From NCBI GenBank assembly GCA_003167365.1, contig PMTM01000006.1, forward strand, positions 516,391 to 580,390: a DNA stretch of 64,000 nt. The letters are read 5' to 3'. Positions within the stretch are counted from its first letter, which is position 1, and the number at the start of each line of letters is the position of its first letter. Under the pieces are notes generated by a model that was not told where the DNA came from, ran no database searches, and worked only from the letters and a program-made list of their open reading frames with translations. This DNA comes from Spartobacteria bacterium (lineage in GTDB: Bacteria; Verrucomicrobiota; Verrucomicrobiia; Chthoniobacterales; UBA10450). Positions 36,196 through 45,375 of this stretch are shown in pieces. The position numbers and the translations under genes are program-made.

Positions 36196-37557
36196 ATGGA
36201 CGAGAAGTGTACTCAACTCTGGAAAGAACTTTCGGCTGCGCTAAAGCCGCAGGTTAGCGCCGATACCTTCAAGCGCTGGTTTTCTGCGGTCGAGCTCGTC
36301 AACGCGACCGACGGAGTGCTCACGTTTCGCGTTCCAAATAATATCTATCAATTCTGGATCGAGAGTAACCACATGTCGGCGCTGCAAGCGGCCATTGTCA
36401 CCGCCTTCGGCGCACCACGGGAGGTCAACTTCCTCTCACCCTCGGAACCGTCGATGGAATCGGACATCGACGGACCAAGCGCCGAGAATGAGAGCAAATC
36501 CGATTCTGTTCGCGAAACAAAGTCGATCGGCAGCGCGCTCGGGCTTAATCCTCGAAATACTTTCGAGTCGTTCGTGGTTGGCCCAAACAACGAGATCGCG
36601 CATGCCGCCAGCCTCGCCGTCGCGCAATCGCCCGCAAAAACTTACAATCCGCTCTTTGTCTACGGCGGAGTTGGGCTTGGCAAGACGCACCTGATGCAGG
36701 CGATCGGCCAATACGTTGTCGCGAAAAAGAGAAATACCAAGGTGATGTATCTCTCGAGCGAGCTTTTCATCAACGAGTTCATCGACGCGATTCAGCACAG
36801 CAATCTGGTCAAGTTCCGGAAACGTTACCGCCAGGCCGATCTGCTTTTGATCGACGACATCCAGTTTCTGGGGGGCAAAGAACGTTCGCAGGAGGAATTC
36901 TTTCACACCTTCAATACCCTGTTCGACGGACATAAACAGATCGTGCTTTCCAGCGATCGACCGGCTTCGGAGATCGCGAACCTCGAGCACCGTCTGGTTT
37001 CGCGCTTCGAATGGGGCCTGACCGCCGAGTTGCAACCACCCGACGTCGAAACGCGCATGGCCATCCTACGCAAGAAGGCGCGCACGATGCAGATCAAGTT
37101 GCGCGACGAGGTTCTTGAGTTTTTGGCGAATCGGATTCGTAGTAACGTGCGGCGTCTGGAGGGTGCTCTGATGCGCGTTGCTTCATTCGCGTCGCTCAGC
37201 GGCAAGGAGCTTACCAATGAGGTGGTCGAGCACCTGCTTAAGGATATTCTGCAAGAGGAAGCACGGCATTCGGTCACGATCGAGCAGATTCAACGGCGCG
37301 TGGCCGAACATTTCGACGTGCGCATCGCCGATATGACGAGTAAGCGCCGGCCGGCCAACATCGCGTTTCCGCGGCAGGTGGCGATGTATCTCGCGCGCGA
37401 GCTGACCAAGGCGTCCTTGAATGAAATTGGCGATGCGTTCGGCGGACGCGATCACGGCACGGTCTTGCACGCGTGCAAGCTGGTGAAGAGGCGCATGACA
37501 GAGCAGGACAGCCTTCGGCAGACGATTTCTTTCATCGACAGCTCACTCAAACGTTGA
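36196..37557 (+). CDS. dnaA: Chromosomal replication initiator DnaA
   Basis: DnaA opens the origin and loads the replicative helicase. All four domains are visible in 453 residues. Domain I is at 1-80, with a linker to about 115. The AAA+ domain has Walker A GGVGLGKTHL (Lys163) and Walker B LLLIDDIQFL (Asp220-221). The DNA-binding domain IV ends with ELTKASLNEIGDAFGGRDHGTV. dnaN follows after 142 bases in the classical dnaA-dnaN order. Confidence 0.98.
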   Translation: MDEKCTQLWKELSAALKPQVSADTFKRWFSAVELVNATDGVLTFRVPNNIYQFWIESNHMSALQAAIVTAFGAPREVNFLSPSEPSMESDIDGPSAENESKSDSVRETKSIGSALGLNPRNTFESFVVGPNNEIAHAASLAVAQSPAKTYNPLFVYGGVGLGKTHLMQAIGQYVVAKKRNTKVMYLSSELFINEFIDAIQHSNLVKFRKRYRQADLLLIDDIQFLGGKERSQEEFFHTFNTLFDGHKQIVLSSDRPASEIANLEHRLVSRFEWGLTAELQPPDVETRMAILRKKARTMQIKLRDEVLEFLANRIRSNVRRLEGALMRVASFASLSGKELTNEVVEHLLKDILQEEARHSVTIEQIQRRVAEHFDVRIADMTSKRRPANIAFPRQVAMYLARELTKASLNEIGDAFGGRDHGTVLHACKLVKRRMTEQDSLRQTISFIDSSLKR

Positions 37558-37699
37558 CTGCCATTGTCCCCTGAGCGAAGCCCGAGAATCTCTTATCAAT
37601 ATTAAGTGTTGCGTGGTAGTAGAACGCAGGCCAACGCACGCGACTTTGCGGTTGCCGAATAAAATCGGAAGCTTTACATCTTAATCGCTCTACTTGTTC

Positions 37700-38797
37700 A
37701 TGAAATTCAGTGTCACGAAAGAGAAACTGCTCGAAGGCCTGCAACAGGTTCAAAATGTAGTCAGCACGCGAACGACGCTGCCGATTCTTTCGAACGTTTT
37801 GCTTCAGGCAAACGGCAACGAAGTTCACCTCACCACGACCGATCTGGACGTTGGTGTGCGCGGGAGTTTTGAGGCACAGGTAGAAAAGGAAGGCGCCACC
37901 ACGCTTCCAGCGCGCCGTCTTTTCACCATCGTGCGCGAGTTGCCTTCCAGCGAAATCCAGGTCGATGTCGATGGGAAGAACGCGGCCTCCATCCGGAGCG
38001 GACAAAGCTTTTTCAAAATCCTGGGTTTGCCCGAGGAGGAATTTCCGCCACTGCCGAAATTCGAAAACGCCAAGGTCGTTACCATTCGCCAAAAAGATTT
38101 GCGGGACGGCCTTCGCAAGACTTCCTATGCGATCTCGACCGATGAGACGCGTTACGTGCTCAACGGCGTGCTCTTCAGTTTCAAGGAAAACAAACTTACG
38201 CTGGTGGCGACGGATGGCCGCCGGCTTGCCATGGTCGATCTGGAACTGGAGTTCCCGCGCAGCCACGAAGCCGATATTATCGTTCCGACAAAAGCGGTGA
38301 CCGAGTTGCAACGCCTGTTGACGGATGACGGCGAGCTCAAGGTCAGCGTCGGCAGTGGGCAGATTGCGTTTGATCTAAACAAGACGCTCCTCGTTTCGAA
38401 GCTGATCGAAGGCAATTATCCGAACTATCGGCAAGTCATTCCCGGAGAAACAAAGGAACGAGTCACGCTCGAGCGCGAAACGTTTCTGAATTCCCTTCGT
38501 CGTGTTTCGCTCCTCGCGAGTGACAAATCGAATTCGATCAAGCTCAGTTTCAGCAAGAACAACATCGAAATTAGCGCCAATACTCCCGAGGTCGGCGAAG
38601 CGAAGGAATCGCTTCCGGTCGTTTACAAAGGACGCGAGTTTTCCATCGCCTTCAATCCCGAATTCCTCATGGCGCCGTTACGCAATCTAACCGAGGACGA
38701 GGTGTTTCTCGATCTCATCGATGAGATGAGCCCCGGCGTCCTCAAGATTCAAACGCCGTTCCTTTACGTCCTGATGCCGATGCGCATCAGCTCCTAA
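37700..38797 (+). CDS. dnaN: DNA polymerase III beta subunit (sliding clamp)
   Basis: The 365-residue protein begins MKFSVTKEKLLEGLQQV and shows three repeats of the clamp fold. It has TTLPILSNVLLQA in domain 1, SYAISTDETRYVLNGVLFSF (about residues 136-155) in domain 2 and a C-terminus ending FLYVLMPMRIS, the usual peptide-binding pocket region. The ATG at 37700 fits other DnaN proteins better than the TTG six bases earlier. Confidence 0.97.
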   Translation: MKFSVTKEKLLEGLQQVQNVVSTRTTLPILSNVLLQANGNEVHLTTTDLDVGVRGSFEAQVEKEGATTLPARRLFTIVRELPSSEIQVDVDGKNAASIRSGQSFFKILGLPEEEFPPLPKFENAKVVTIRQKDLRDGLRKTSYAISTDETRYVLNGVLFSFKENKLTLVATDGRRLAMVDLELEFPRSHEADIIVPTKAVTELQRLLTDDGELKVSVGSGQIAFDLNKTLLVSKLIEGNYPNYRQVIPGETKERVTLERETFLNSLRRVSLLASDKSNSIKLSFSKNNIEISANTPEVGEAKESLPVVYKGREFSIAFNPEFLMAPLRNLTEDEVFLDLIDEMSPGVLKIQTPFLYVLMPMRISS

Positions 38798-38807
38798 ATC
38801 TTCTTTG

Positions 38808-38850
38808 CTGTAGCGGGGCTCTCTGAGCGTCGACTGTTTGTGGCGACAGG
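38808..38850. repeat. Partial TGTAGCGG-type hairpin after dnaN
   Basis: The text CTGTAGCGGGGCTCTCTGAGCGTCGACTG.. resembles the left half of the elements at 46.9 and 51.7 kb. It lies between the convergent dnaN and membrane-protein genes. Pairing is imperfect, so this is a degenerate member at best. Confidence 0.35.
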
Positions 38851-38852
38851 CT

Positions 38853-39404
38853 TTAGTATCGCGTTATCGCCAATGCCAAAATGGCGGCGCCGTAAAGCAA
38901 CGCTGCACCATGCATAAATCGCCAGCGTAAGTTACTGCGGCTACTCCAAGAGATTTGATCGCGCAAAAGGTAAGGCATCGTCACCCACAGGAGCCCGGCG
39001 ATAATGAGCAGGTAAGCAAAAACGGTCACGATCAGACGAGAAGTTTCGTAACGGAAAAACGCTGCGTCCAGTAGCGGTTCCGCAGCCAACAAGCAAAGTA
39101 TCCCGAGCGCGCGCACAGCCAAAAACTCATCGACGAAGCGCAAGGCGAGCAAGTAGCCGATCGGCAACGCGATGAGGAGCGGCCGGCGGAATGAGGAAAA
39201 TTCACCCATCTCCATGGTGGCGAGCAGCCAAAAACTCCAGGCAAGATCGACAGTAAGCAGAACGATTCCAGCTATGCGGGAGCGGGGAAGGCGTTTTGCC
39301 CAACTTTGCGCCAGACCTGGTTTCAATATTCCGGGCAAGCTGAGGAGGACCAAAAAAATCCCCGCGATGAGGCCGACGGTTTGCAGAGGCAAGTGGTAAA
39401 TCAT
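38853..39404 (-). CDS. Hypothetical multi-pass membrane protein
   Basis: No family recognised. The 183 residues contain about six hydrophobic segments, for example LIAGIFLVLLSLPGIL (about 12-27), PLLIALPIGYLLALRFV and LIVTVFAYLLIIAGLLWVTM. A final helix is at ALLYGAAILALAI. Its start overlaps the miaB stop by four bases, so it is translated from the miaB transcript; functional linkage to tRNA modification is not implied. Confidence 0.65.
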   Translation of the reverse strand: MIYHLPLQTVGLIAGIFLVLLSLPGILKPGLAQSWAKRLPRSRIAGIVLLTVDLAWSFWLLATMEMGEFSSFRRPLLIALPIGYLLALRFVDEFLAVRALGILCLLAAEPLLDAAFFRYETSRLIVTVFAYLLIIAGLLWVTMPYLLRDQISWSSRSNLRWRFMHGAALLYGAAILALAITRY

Positions 39405-40789
39405 GATGCGGTCGTTGCTAAGAATGCGCCGGCTTCGTGCATTGGTGTTCCATACAGGCTGAATCCGTTGGCGCGCTCTATTCTAAGATCGACAAGTTCT
39501 CCTGCGAGTTCGTCGTCGCCTTCGAAGACAACTATCTTGTTTGTGCGTGTGCGACCCATCAAACGCGCCGGGTTCGTCTTGCTCGGGCCTTCGCACAAAA
39601 TTTCGAGCTTATGGCCGACAAGGCGTTCATTAGCGCGGAATGCGGATTTATCGATCACGGCGAGCAGATCCTGGTTTCGCTGTTCCTTTACTTGTTCATC
39701 GACTTGTTCGCTCATTTTCGCAGCTGGCGTGTCGCGGCGAGGCGAGTAGCGAAAGACAAAGGCATTGTCGAATTGGAGTTCCTCGACGAGATCGCGCGTC
39801 TGTTTGTAATCGTCTTCAGTCTCGCCGGGGAAACCAACAATGATGTCGGTCGTAAGCGCAATGCCATCACGCACTCTGCGGAGTCGCCGGACAAGATCGA
39901 CATATTTCTCCATGGTGTAAGCGCGGTGCATCGCTTTCAACATTCTGTTGGAACCGGATTGCAACGGCAAATGAATGTGCTCAGCAAGCTTTGGCAGTCG
40001 TGAAAACGCCTCGATCAGATCGTCGCGAAACCCGATCGGATGCGGCGAAGTGAAACGCAGCCGTTCCAGACCGTCAATCGCGTGCACGGCTTCGAGCAAC
40101 TGCACAAACGGGTTCTTGTCGTCGACCTTCGGAAACTCGTGGCGTCCGTACAGGTTCACAATTTGCCCGAGCAAAGTGACCTCTTTCACTCCATGCGCGA
40201 CGAGCGCACCGACTTCGTGGACGATCTCGGCGATGGATCGGCTGCGTTCGGAGCCGCGGGTTTGCGGGACGATGCAAAAAGCGCAATGCATATTGCAGCC
40301 CTGCATGATGGAAACGAACGCGGTCGCCTGTTTCGGTTTCAGTTCCTGTTCGCGGATTGCTTCCTGGGAGCCGGATTCCTCTGCGATATCGACAATCGAC
40401 AGTCGCGGATCATCCATCCGTCGGTCCCGTTTTCTCTCGATCAAGTCTTCGACGTAATCGGCAACGCGATGGAATTTCTGCGTGCCGACGACAAGATCGA
40501 CATGCGGCAGATTCTTGAGTAGCGACTCGCCGCGCGCCTGCGCCATGCACCCGAGAAAACCGAAGACAACGTGCGGCCGATCTTTAGCTACGCGGCCGAG
40601 CATGCCCATTTTTCCGAGCGCCTTTTGATCCGCCATGTCGCGCACGCTACAGGTATTTAAGAGCACAACGTCCGCTTCCGTTTCGCTTGTCGCGCGCTCG
40701 TAACCGCGCGTAATGAGCGAGTGCGCAACTTGTTCCGAGTCGCGCTCGTTCATCTGGCACCCATAGGTCTTGATGAAGAATTTCGGCAT
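39401..40789 (-). CDS. miaB: tRNA-2-methylthio-N6-isopentenyladenosine methylthiotransferase
   Basis: MiaB adds the methylthio group to i6A37 of tRNAs reading U-starting codons. The 462 residues include the N-terminal UPF0004 domain (FIKTYGCQMNERDSEQ, with further Cys in LNTCSVRD and FLGCMAQ). The radical-SAM motif is MQGCNMHCAFCIVPQTRG (CxxxCxxC, about residues 161-178). A C-terminal TRAM domain ends near FSLYGTPM. Length and Cys pattern fit MiaB better than MtaB or RimO. Confidence 0.93.
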   Translation of the reverse strand: MPKFFIKTYGCQMNERDSEQVAHSLITRGYERATSETEADVVLLNTCSVRDMADQKALGKMGMLGRVAKDRPHVVFGFLGCMAQARGESLLKNLPHVDLVVGTQKFHRVADYVEDLIERKRDRRMDDPRLSIVDIAEESGSQEAIREQELKPKQATAFVSIMQGCNMHCAFCIVPQTRGSERSRSIAEIVHEVGALVAHGVKEVTLLGQIVNLYGRHEFPKVDDKNPFVQLLEAVHAIDGLERLRFTSPHPIGFRDDLIEAFSRLPKLAEHIHLPLQSGSNRMLKAMHRAYTMEKYVDLVRRLRRVRDGIALTTDIIVGFPGETEDDYKQTRDLVEELQFDNAFVFRYSPRRDTPAAKMSEQVDEQVKEQRNQDLLAVIDKSAFRANERLVGHKLEILCEGPSKTNPARLMGRTRTNKIVVFEGDDELAGELVDLRIERANGFSLYGTPMHEAGAFLATTAS

Positions 40790-40919
40790 GGACGGGCGAA
40801 ATAATACACGGGCGACCGGCGTTCGCCACGTTCTTCATGGGAAAAAGGGAAGACATCAGGCGCCGCGCGATTATCCACCTTCCAACTTGCCGATCTTTCC
40901 GCTCTAATCGTCCGCTCGC

Positions 40920-41789
40920 ATGAAGAACGATAGTCCCGCGATTGGCGTCATCGGCGGCAGCGGCTTGTACCAAATGGAAGAGCTGCGGGGCACGACCGAA
41001 CTCAAGATCGACACACCATTTGGTCCCCCGTCCGATGTGCTGGTTGGCGGCCAGTTAAGCGGCCGTCAGATTTATTTTTTGCCACGGCACGGACGCGGCC
41101 ATCGCCTGCTACCTCATGAATTGAATCATCGGGCAAACATTTACGCGTTGCGTTCACTGAACGTACGCTGGATTATCGCGGTCACGGCCGTGGGCAGTTT
41201 GCAGGAGAAATATGCGCCACGGGATATTGTTTTGCCGTCGCAGTTTTACGATCGCACCAGCTCGCGGTCGACTCACACCTTCTTTGGTGACGGGATCGCC
41301 GCCCATGTGTCGTTTGCCGAACCAATCAGCACAAAACTGCGGACAATGCTGGCCGAATCGGCGCGGACGGTCGGCATCACAGCTCACAACGGCGGCACTT
41401 ATGTGAACATGGATGGACCCGCGTTTTCGACGCGCGCGGAATCGGAACTAAACCGCCGGCACGGTTTCGACGTGATCGGCATGACGAACTTGCCGGAAGC
41501 GAAGCTGGCCCGCGAAGCGGAGATCGCGCTGGCCACGATGGCGATGATCACGGACTACGACTGCTGGAAGGTGGACGAAGAACCCGTCTCGGCGCAGACT
41601 GTTTTTGGCCATTTGACTGCGAACGCCGAGATGGCAAAGCGTGTTCTTGCCGATGTCATCCCGCGAATGCCGAGCGAGCCTAATTGGCCGGAACACACGT
41701 CCTTGGACTCAGCTTTGATTACCGAACGAAGGCTCTGGCCTCCAGCGACGCTAGAGCGTCTGAACCCAATCTTGGGACGATTTTTATAA
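40920..41789 (+). CDS. mtnP: S-methyl-5'-thioadenosine phosphorylase
   Basis: This enzyme splits methylthioadenosine, a by-product of polyamine and other SAM-dependent synthesis, and so starts methionine salvage. Family motifs: IGVIGGSGLY (residues 7-16), PRHGRGHRLLPHELNHRANI (about 59-78), TYVNMDGPAFSTRAES (about 160-175) and GMTNLPEAKLAREAEI. At 289 residues it fits MTAP/MtnP. Other purine phosphorylases of the family share these motifs, so the substrate is a strong guess rather than proven. Confidence 0.9.
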   Translation: MKNDSPAIGVIGGSGLYQMEELRGTTELKIDTPFGPPSDVLVGGQLSGRQIYFLPRHGRGHRLLPHELNHRANIYALRSLNVRWIIAVTAVGSLQEKYAPRDIVLPSQFYDRTSSRSTHTFFGDGIAAHVSFAEPISTKLRTMLAESARTVGITAHNGGTYVNMDGPAFSTRAESELNRRHGFDVIGMTNLPEAKLAREAEIALATMAMITDYDCWKVDEEPVSAQTVFGHLTANAEMAKRVLADVIPRMPSEPNWPEHTSLDSALITERRLWPPATLERLNPILGRFL

Positions 41790-41878
41790 AAAGGGAAAAA
41801 GGTACTTGCCTTCCGACCTGCGAATATAGTAATTATAAAGACCGTCGGCATAAGCCGGCGTTTGTTACATACGGAGTC

Positions 41879-42145
41879 ATGAAAATCAAAATCGCCATTT
41901 GCTTGCTCGGTCTCGCCTTGCTTCCCGCCTGTTCCACCACTCAGTCTACTGCTCAACACGAGACCCTTGAGCAACGTTTAAAGAACAAATACGCCAACGC
42001 GGACACCACCACGGCGGGAGAACCTGCTCCGCCAGCAGAAGGACCGGAAGATGTTCCAGCGGAAGGTCCGAGCGATCCGGATCATAACCCGAAGATGGTT
42101 CCGACGCCGCTGCTCCGTTACTGGGCATCTTCGCGCACGCCGTAA
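41879..42145 (+). CDS. Small lipoprotein
   Basis: An 88-residue protein with a lipoprotein signal (KIKIAICLLGLALLPAC, Cys at residue 19) and a short helical segment (LEQRLKNKYANA). The rest is a Pro/Glu/Asp-rich tail with little predicted structure. The start is the ATG at 41879 after an AG-rich site (ACGGAG); the frame is open further upstream within mtnP, but the signal peptide fixes this start. Function unknown. Confidence 0.65.
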   Translation: MKIKIAICLLGLALLPACSTTQSTAQHETLEQRLKNKYANADTTTAGEPAPPAEGPEDVPAEGPSDPDHNPKMVPTPLLRYWASSRTP

Positions 42146-42154
42146 GGATCAAGT

Positions 42155-43333
42155 CTATTTCGTCGCGGAAAGCCGGCGTAGCGTGTCACCTAGCCCTTTG
42201 ATCTGCGCTTCGTCGTGTGATGCAGTTAGGGTAATCCGTAGCCTCGCCGATCCTTTGGTTACAGTCGGGTAACGGATTGCAGGGACGAAAAAACCTTCGA
42301 TCTGGAGTCCACTCGACAAGTCGATCGCTGCCTGCTCATCGCCCACTATCCAGGGAAAAATCGCGCTGCCGGCGGCATTCGCGGGTCTTGCCGCATCTGC
42401 CGGCAGGCTCTCGCGCATCCGTTCGATTCGCTTCCAAAGTAGCAGCCGGCGATGTTCTCCCTCGGACGACGCGAGAAACTCGACTGCGGCTCGGGCAGCC
42501 GCCGCGATTGGGGGCGGCGACGCGGTGGAATAGATAAAAGACCGCGCGCGATTGATCAGCCATTCGATCAAGCTGCGGCTTCCACAGATGTAACCGCCGC
42601 TTCCACCGAGCGCTTTGCTCAACGTCCCCATCTGGACATCGACATCTTCATTCAAACCCTCTTCCGCAGCGAGGCCGCGCCCGTTTGGCCCGATCACGCC
42701 GATCGCGTGTGCCTCATCGAGCAGCAAGAGCGCGCCGAAGCGTTTCTTCAATTCGATCAATTCGCGCAGCGGCACGCGATCGCCGTCCATTGAGAAAACG
42801 GATTCGGTTACAATGACAATACGAGAATTGGGATGCTCGCGTTTCGCCCATTCCAAGTGGCTTTCGAGCTTTCCCAAGTGATTGTGCGGAAACACGCGCA
42901 GGATTGCGCCGCTCAATTTCGCGCCGTCGATAAGCGAGGCGTGGCACAACTTATCGAGCAAGAGAACGTCGCTTTTGCCGGCCAGGGCGGGCAACGTCCC
43001 GACGGCGGCAGCGTAACCGCTGCTAAAGCAAAGCGCGGCTTGCGTTTCCTTCCATTTCGCGAGCGCGTTTTCGAGCTTCAAGTGCGGCGATTGCGTCCCG
43101 CTGATCAAGCGTGAGGATCCGGCGCCGACGCCAAATTCTGCAATCGCCGCCGTAGCCGCATCGCGCAGCCGTTGATCGTTCGCCAAGCCGAGATAGTCGT
43201 TCGAAGAAAAATTAATCAGCCGTTTGCCGACAAGATCGACAATCGCTCCCTGAGCACTGCCGATCTCGCGCATCTTGCGATGCAACGAACGGGCGCGAAG
43301 CGCTTGTAGTTGCTCCGCGAAAAGGTCGCTCAT
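42155..43333 (-). CDS. bioF: 8-amino-7-oxononanoate synthase family PLP enzyme
   Basis: 392 residues of the alpha-oxoamine synthase family: an early NFSSNDYLGLAND (about 40-52), GAGSSRLISGTQSPHL, the PLP region LLLDEAHAIGVIGPNGRG (about 203-220) and the Schiff-base Lys in QMGTLSKALGGSGG. BioF joins pimeloyl thioester and alanine in biotin synthesis, while relatives make other amino-ketones. No other biotin gene is near, so the name is the best family guess. The ATG at 43333 lies 21 bases after the carboxypeptidase gene. Confidence 0.82.
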   Translation of the reverse strand: MSDLFAEQLQALRARSLHRKMREIGSAQGAIVDLVGKRLINFSSNDYLGLANDQRLRDAATAAIAEFGVGAGSSRLISGTQSPHLKLENALAKWKETQAALCFSSGYAAAVGTLPALAGKSDVLLLDKLCHASLIDGAKLSGAILRVFPHNHLGKLESHLEWAKREHPNSRIVIVTESVFSMDGDRVPLRELIELKKRFGALLLLDEAHAIGVIGPNGRGLAAEEGLNEDVDVQMGTLSKALGGSGGYICGSRSLIEWLINRARSFIYSTASPPPIAAAARAAVEFLASSEGEHRRLLLWKRIERMRESLPADAARPANAAGSAIFPWIVGDEQAAIDLSSGLQIEGFFVPAIRYPTVTKGSARLRITLTASHDEAQIKGLGDTLRRLSATK

Positions 43334-43353
43334 TGTGTGCAGCGAACGGGCCG

Positions 43354-44301
43354 CTACATCCAGAGGCCCCAGGAAAGCAGGGCCGATGCGTCCCGCCACA
43401 CACCGGATTTGCTGTCGCCCAGCACCACCACAATGATGTCGCGGCCAGGCCGGGAGCCGCTCGCGATCAGGCAATGTCCCGCTGCTTCGGTGTAACCGGT
43501 CTTCATTCCATTGCAGTAAGGAAGTCGTTTCAAAACTTGGTTCGTATTTTCAAGCTCGCGCGTCCGGCCGTTCGCGTAGCGAAAGACAAGTCGAGGAAGA
43601 CAAACAATCGAGCGGATGGTGGGATTGGCGTAAGCAGCCCGCGCAATGAGAGAGAGGTCGCGCGCGCTCGAATATTGCCCGGGCATCGGCAATCCGTTTG
43701 GGTTTATAAAATGCGAATGAGTCGCGCCCAGCGCTATCGCGCGTCGATTCATTACTTCGGCAAATGCTTCGATGCTCTCGGCGTTATCGCGCGCCAGACA
43801 ACGCGCCACGTCGTTTGGACTTTTGACGAGCAGCGCGCGCAGCAAATCGATGCGCTGATAGGTGTCGCCAGGTTTGATGTTCAGTTTCACTGGCTCAGCC
43901 ATGGTATCGATTACTTCGACCTGCACTGGCTGATCGAGCAAACCATGCTCGGCGACAATCAACGCCGTCAGCAATTTTTGCGTGCTCGCTGCCGGTCGCA
44001 ATTCGTCGGCATTTTTTTCATACAGAATTTGGCCGCTGTGCGCATCAACGATCATCACGGATTTGGCGCCCGTTGCCGGAACGCTGCCGCCGGGAACGGT
44101 CGAGACGATAGGCACGTCGTCTTCTGATGATCTAATCGCCGATCTTGCGCGTTTGGGTTTTGACGAATGTTCCTTGGCCGGCGACTTCTCAATGCCGGTC
44201 GGCCGCACCACGTCCGGCTCCGTCTCGGGATCGACGGCGAACGCACGCAACGCAAATGTGACCGCGAACAAAAACGTGATTGAGCGGCGTGGTAGTTTCA
44301 T
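43354..44301 (-). CDS. D-alanyl-D-alanine carboxypeptidase (peptidase S11)
   Basis: Periplasmic low-molecular-weight penicillin-binding protein that trims peptidoglycan pentapeptides. A signal peptide covers about residues 1-22. All three active-site motifs are seen: S106-T-Q-K109, S161-P-N163 and K267-T-G269 (in CNGMKTGYTEAAG). The usual C-terminal membrane anchor is missing (315 residues in total), so it may be soluble. The Ser/Lys-rich stretch between the signal peptide and the catalytic domain is unusually long. Confidence 0.9.
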   Translation of the reverse strand: MKLPRRSITFLFAVTFALRAFAVDPETEPDVVRPTGIEKSPAKEHSSKPKRARSAIRSSEDDVPIVSTVPGGSVPATGAKSVMIVDAHSGQILYEKNADELRPAASTQKLLTALIVAEHGLLDQPVQVEVIDTMAEPVKLNIKPGDTYQRIDLLRALLVKSPNDVARCLARDNAESIEAFAEVMNRRAIALGATHSHFINPNGLPMPGQYSSARDLSLIARAAYANPTIRSIVCLPRLVFRYANGRTRELENTNQVLKRLPYCNGMKTGYTEAAGHCLIASGSRPGRDIIVVVLGDSKSGVWRDASALLSWGLWM

Positions 44302-44360
44302 GGAGTCCGGAAGTTAGCGATAAAGTTTTGTTTCGCGCAAGCAATTGCCCGCGAATTTGC

Positions 44361-44744
44361 TTATCCGACCCGCCCGCGTTCGATCAACTCGATTTCGTAG
44401 CCTTCCGGCGCATCGATGAACGCGATCTTTCCACTGCCGCTTGCGTGGGGTCCGTCCGACAGCGGATAACCTTTCGCGTCCGCTTCGCGGGCAAACGCTT
44501 CTAGATCGTCTACCTCGAAAGCCAGATGGGTCAGATCGGGGCCGACAATCACCGGCCCACTCTCGTCGAACTTGCAGATTTCGATTTCCTCCTCGCTTCC
44601 GGGCGCTTTGAAGAAAACGAGTTGCGAGCCGCGGCCGGAGGTGTGCCGGCGAATTTCCTTAAGACCGAGCACGTCTTTGTAGAAGGAAACCGTCTTTTCC
44701 AAGTCCTTCACGCGGTAACGAGTGTGTAACAACTTTTTGACCAT
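44361..44744 (-). CDS. Glyoxalase I-like VOC family protein
   Basis: The 127 residues contain two beta-alpha-beta-beta-beta modules. Metal ligands line up with glyoxalase I: His in LLHTRYRV (residue 7), Glu in EIEICKF (about 55), His in LTHLAFEV (about 73) and Glu in YEIELIE (about 121). Lactoylglutathione lyase detoxifies methylglyoxal; the sequence fits that family, but other VOC enzymes cannot be excluded. It is a stand-alone gene divergent from ubiX. Confidence 0.85.
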   Translation of the reverse strand: MVKKLLHTRYRVKDLEKTVSFYKDVLGLKEIRRHTSGRGSQLVFFKAPGSEEEIEICKFDESGPVIVGPDLTHLAFEVDDLEAFAREADAKGYPLSDGPHASGSGKIAFIDAPEGYEIELIERGRVG

Positions 44745-44799
44745 GACGTATCTTATTTGCCCCGATTAGTGACTAAATTCAAACTCGGGGTAATTTCTT

Positions 44800-45375
44800 A
44801 TGATGAAACTTGTCATCGCCGCGACCGGCGCGAGCGGAACGATTTACTTGCAACGCTTGCTCGAGCAAATTGATTGCTCTGCGCACGAGGTCCATCTGGT
44901 GATGAGTTCCCACGCCAAACAAGTGGCCGCGCAGGAGCTTGACGACTTCAAAATCCCGGGCGCGGTCAAGCAACACGCGGAGAACGATCTGAACGTGCCT
45001 TACGTAAGCGGCTCGGCCCGTTTCGATGCCATGGTGATTGTTCCCTGCTCGATGGCGACGCTTGGCCGAATCGCGGCCGGCGCGAGCGACAGCGCTTTAT
45101 TGCGCGGGGCCGATGTTTTTCTCAAGGAGCGTCGCAAGCTCATTCTCGTTCCGCGCGAAACGCCGTGGAATTTGATCCACGCCCGCAATATTGTGACCCT
45201 GCTCGAGGCCGGCGCAGTGGTGCTGCCGGCGATTCCATCCTTTTACAGCCGGCCAAAATCGCTTGCCGATCTTGTCGATACCGTGGTTTGGCGAATCCTT
45301 GATCAACTCGATCTTCCCAGTCCGCGTACCTATCGCTGGCCGGATAAGACCGAAAAAGCTGCTCGCAAACGTTGA
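44800..45375 (+). CDS. ubiX: Flavin prenyltransferase UbiX
   Basis: UbiX makes prenylated FMN, the cofactor of UbiD-type decarboxylases. The 191-residue protein shows the FMN-binding start IAATGASGTIY (residues 6-16), VIVPCSMATLGRIAAGASDSALLRGADV (about 79-106), the PRETPWNLIHARN motif and PSFYSRPKSLADLVD. No ubiD gene is in the window. Its stop overlaps the TTG start of the following acyltransferase by four bases. Confidence 0.95.
   Translation: MMKLVIAATGASGTIYLQRLLEQIDCSAHEVHLVMSSHAKQVAAQELDDFKIPGAVKQHAENDLNVPYVSGSARFDAMVIVPCSMATLGRIAAGASDSALLRGADVFLKERRKLILVPRETPWNLIHARNIVTLLEAGAVVLPAIPSFYSRPKSLADLVDTVVWRILDQLDLPSPRTYRWPDKTEKAARKR

Noticed and set aside
37547-38311. A 254-residue open frame opposite dnaN
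   Set aside because: It is antisense to a certain housekeeping gene and shows no domain.
40872-40880. DnaA box-like TTATCCACC between miaB and mtnP
   Set aside because: A single 8-of-9 match, 3.3 kb past dnaA and without neighbours, is not evidence of an origin.
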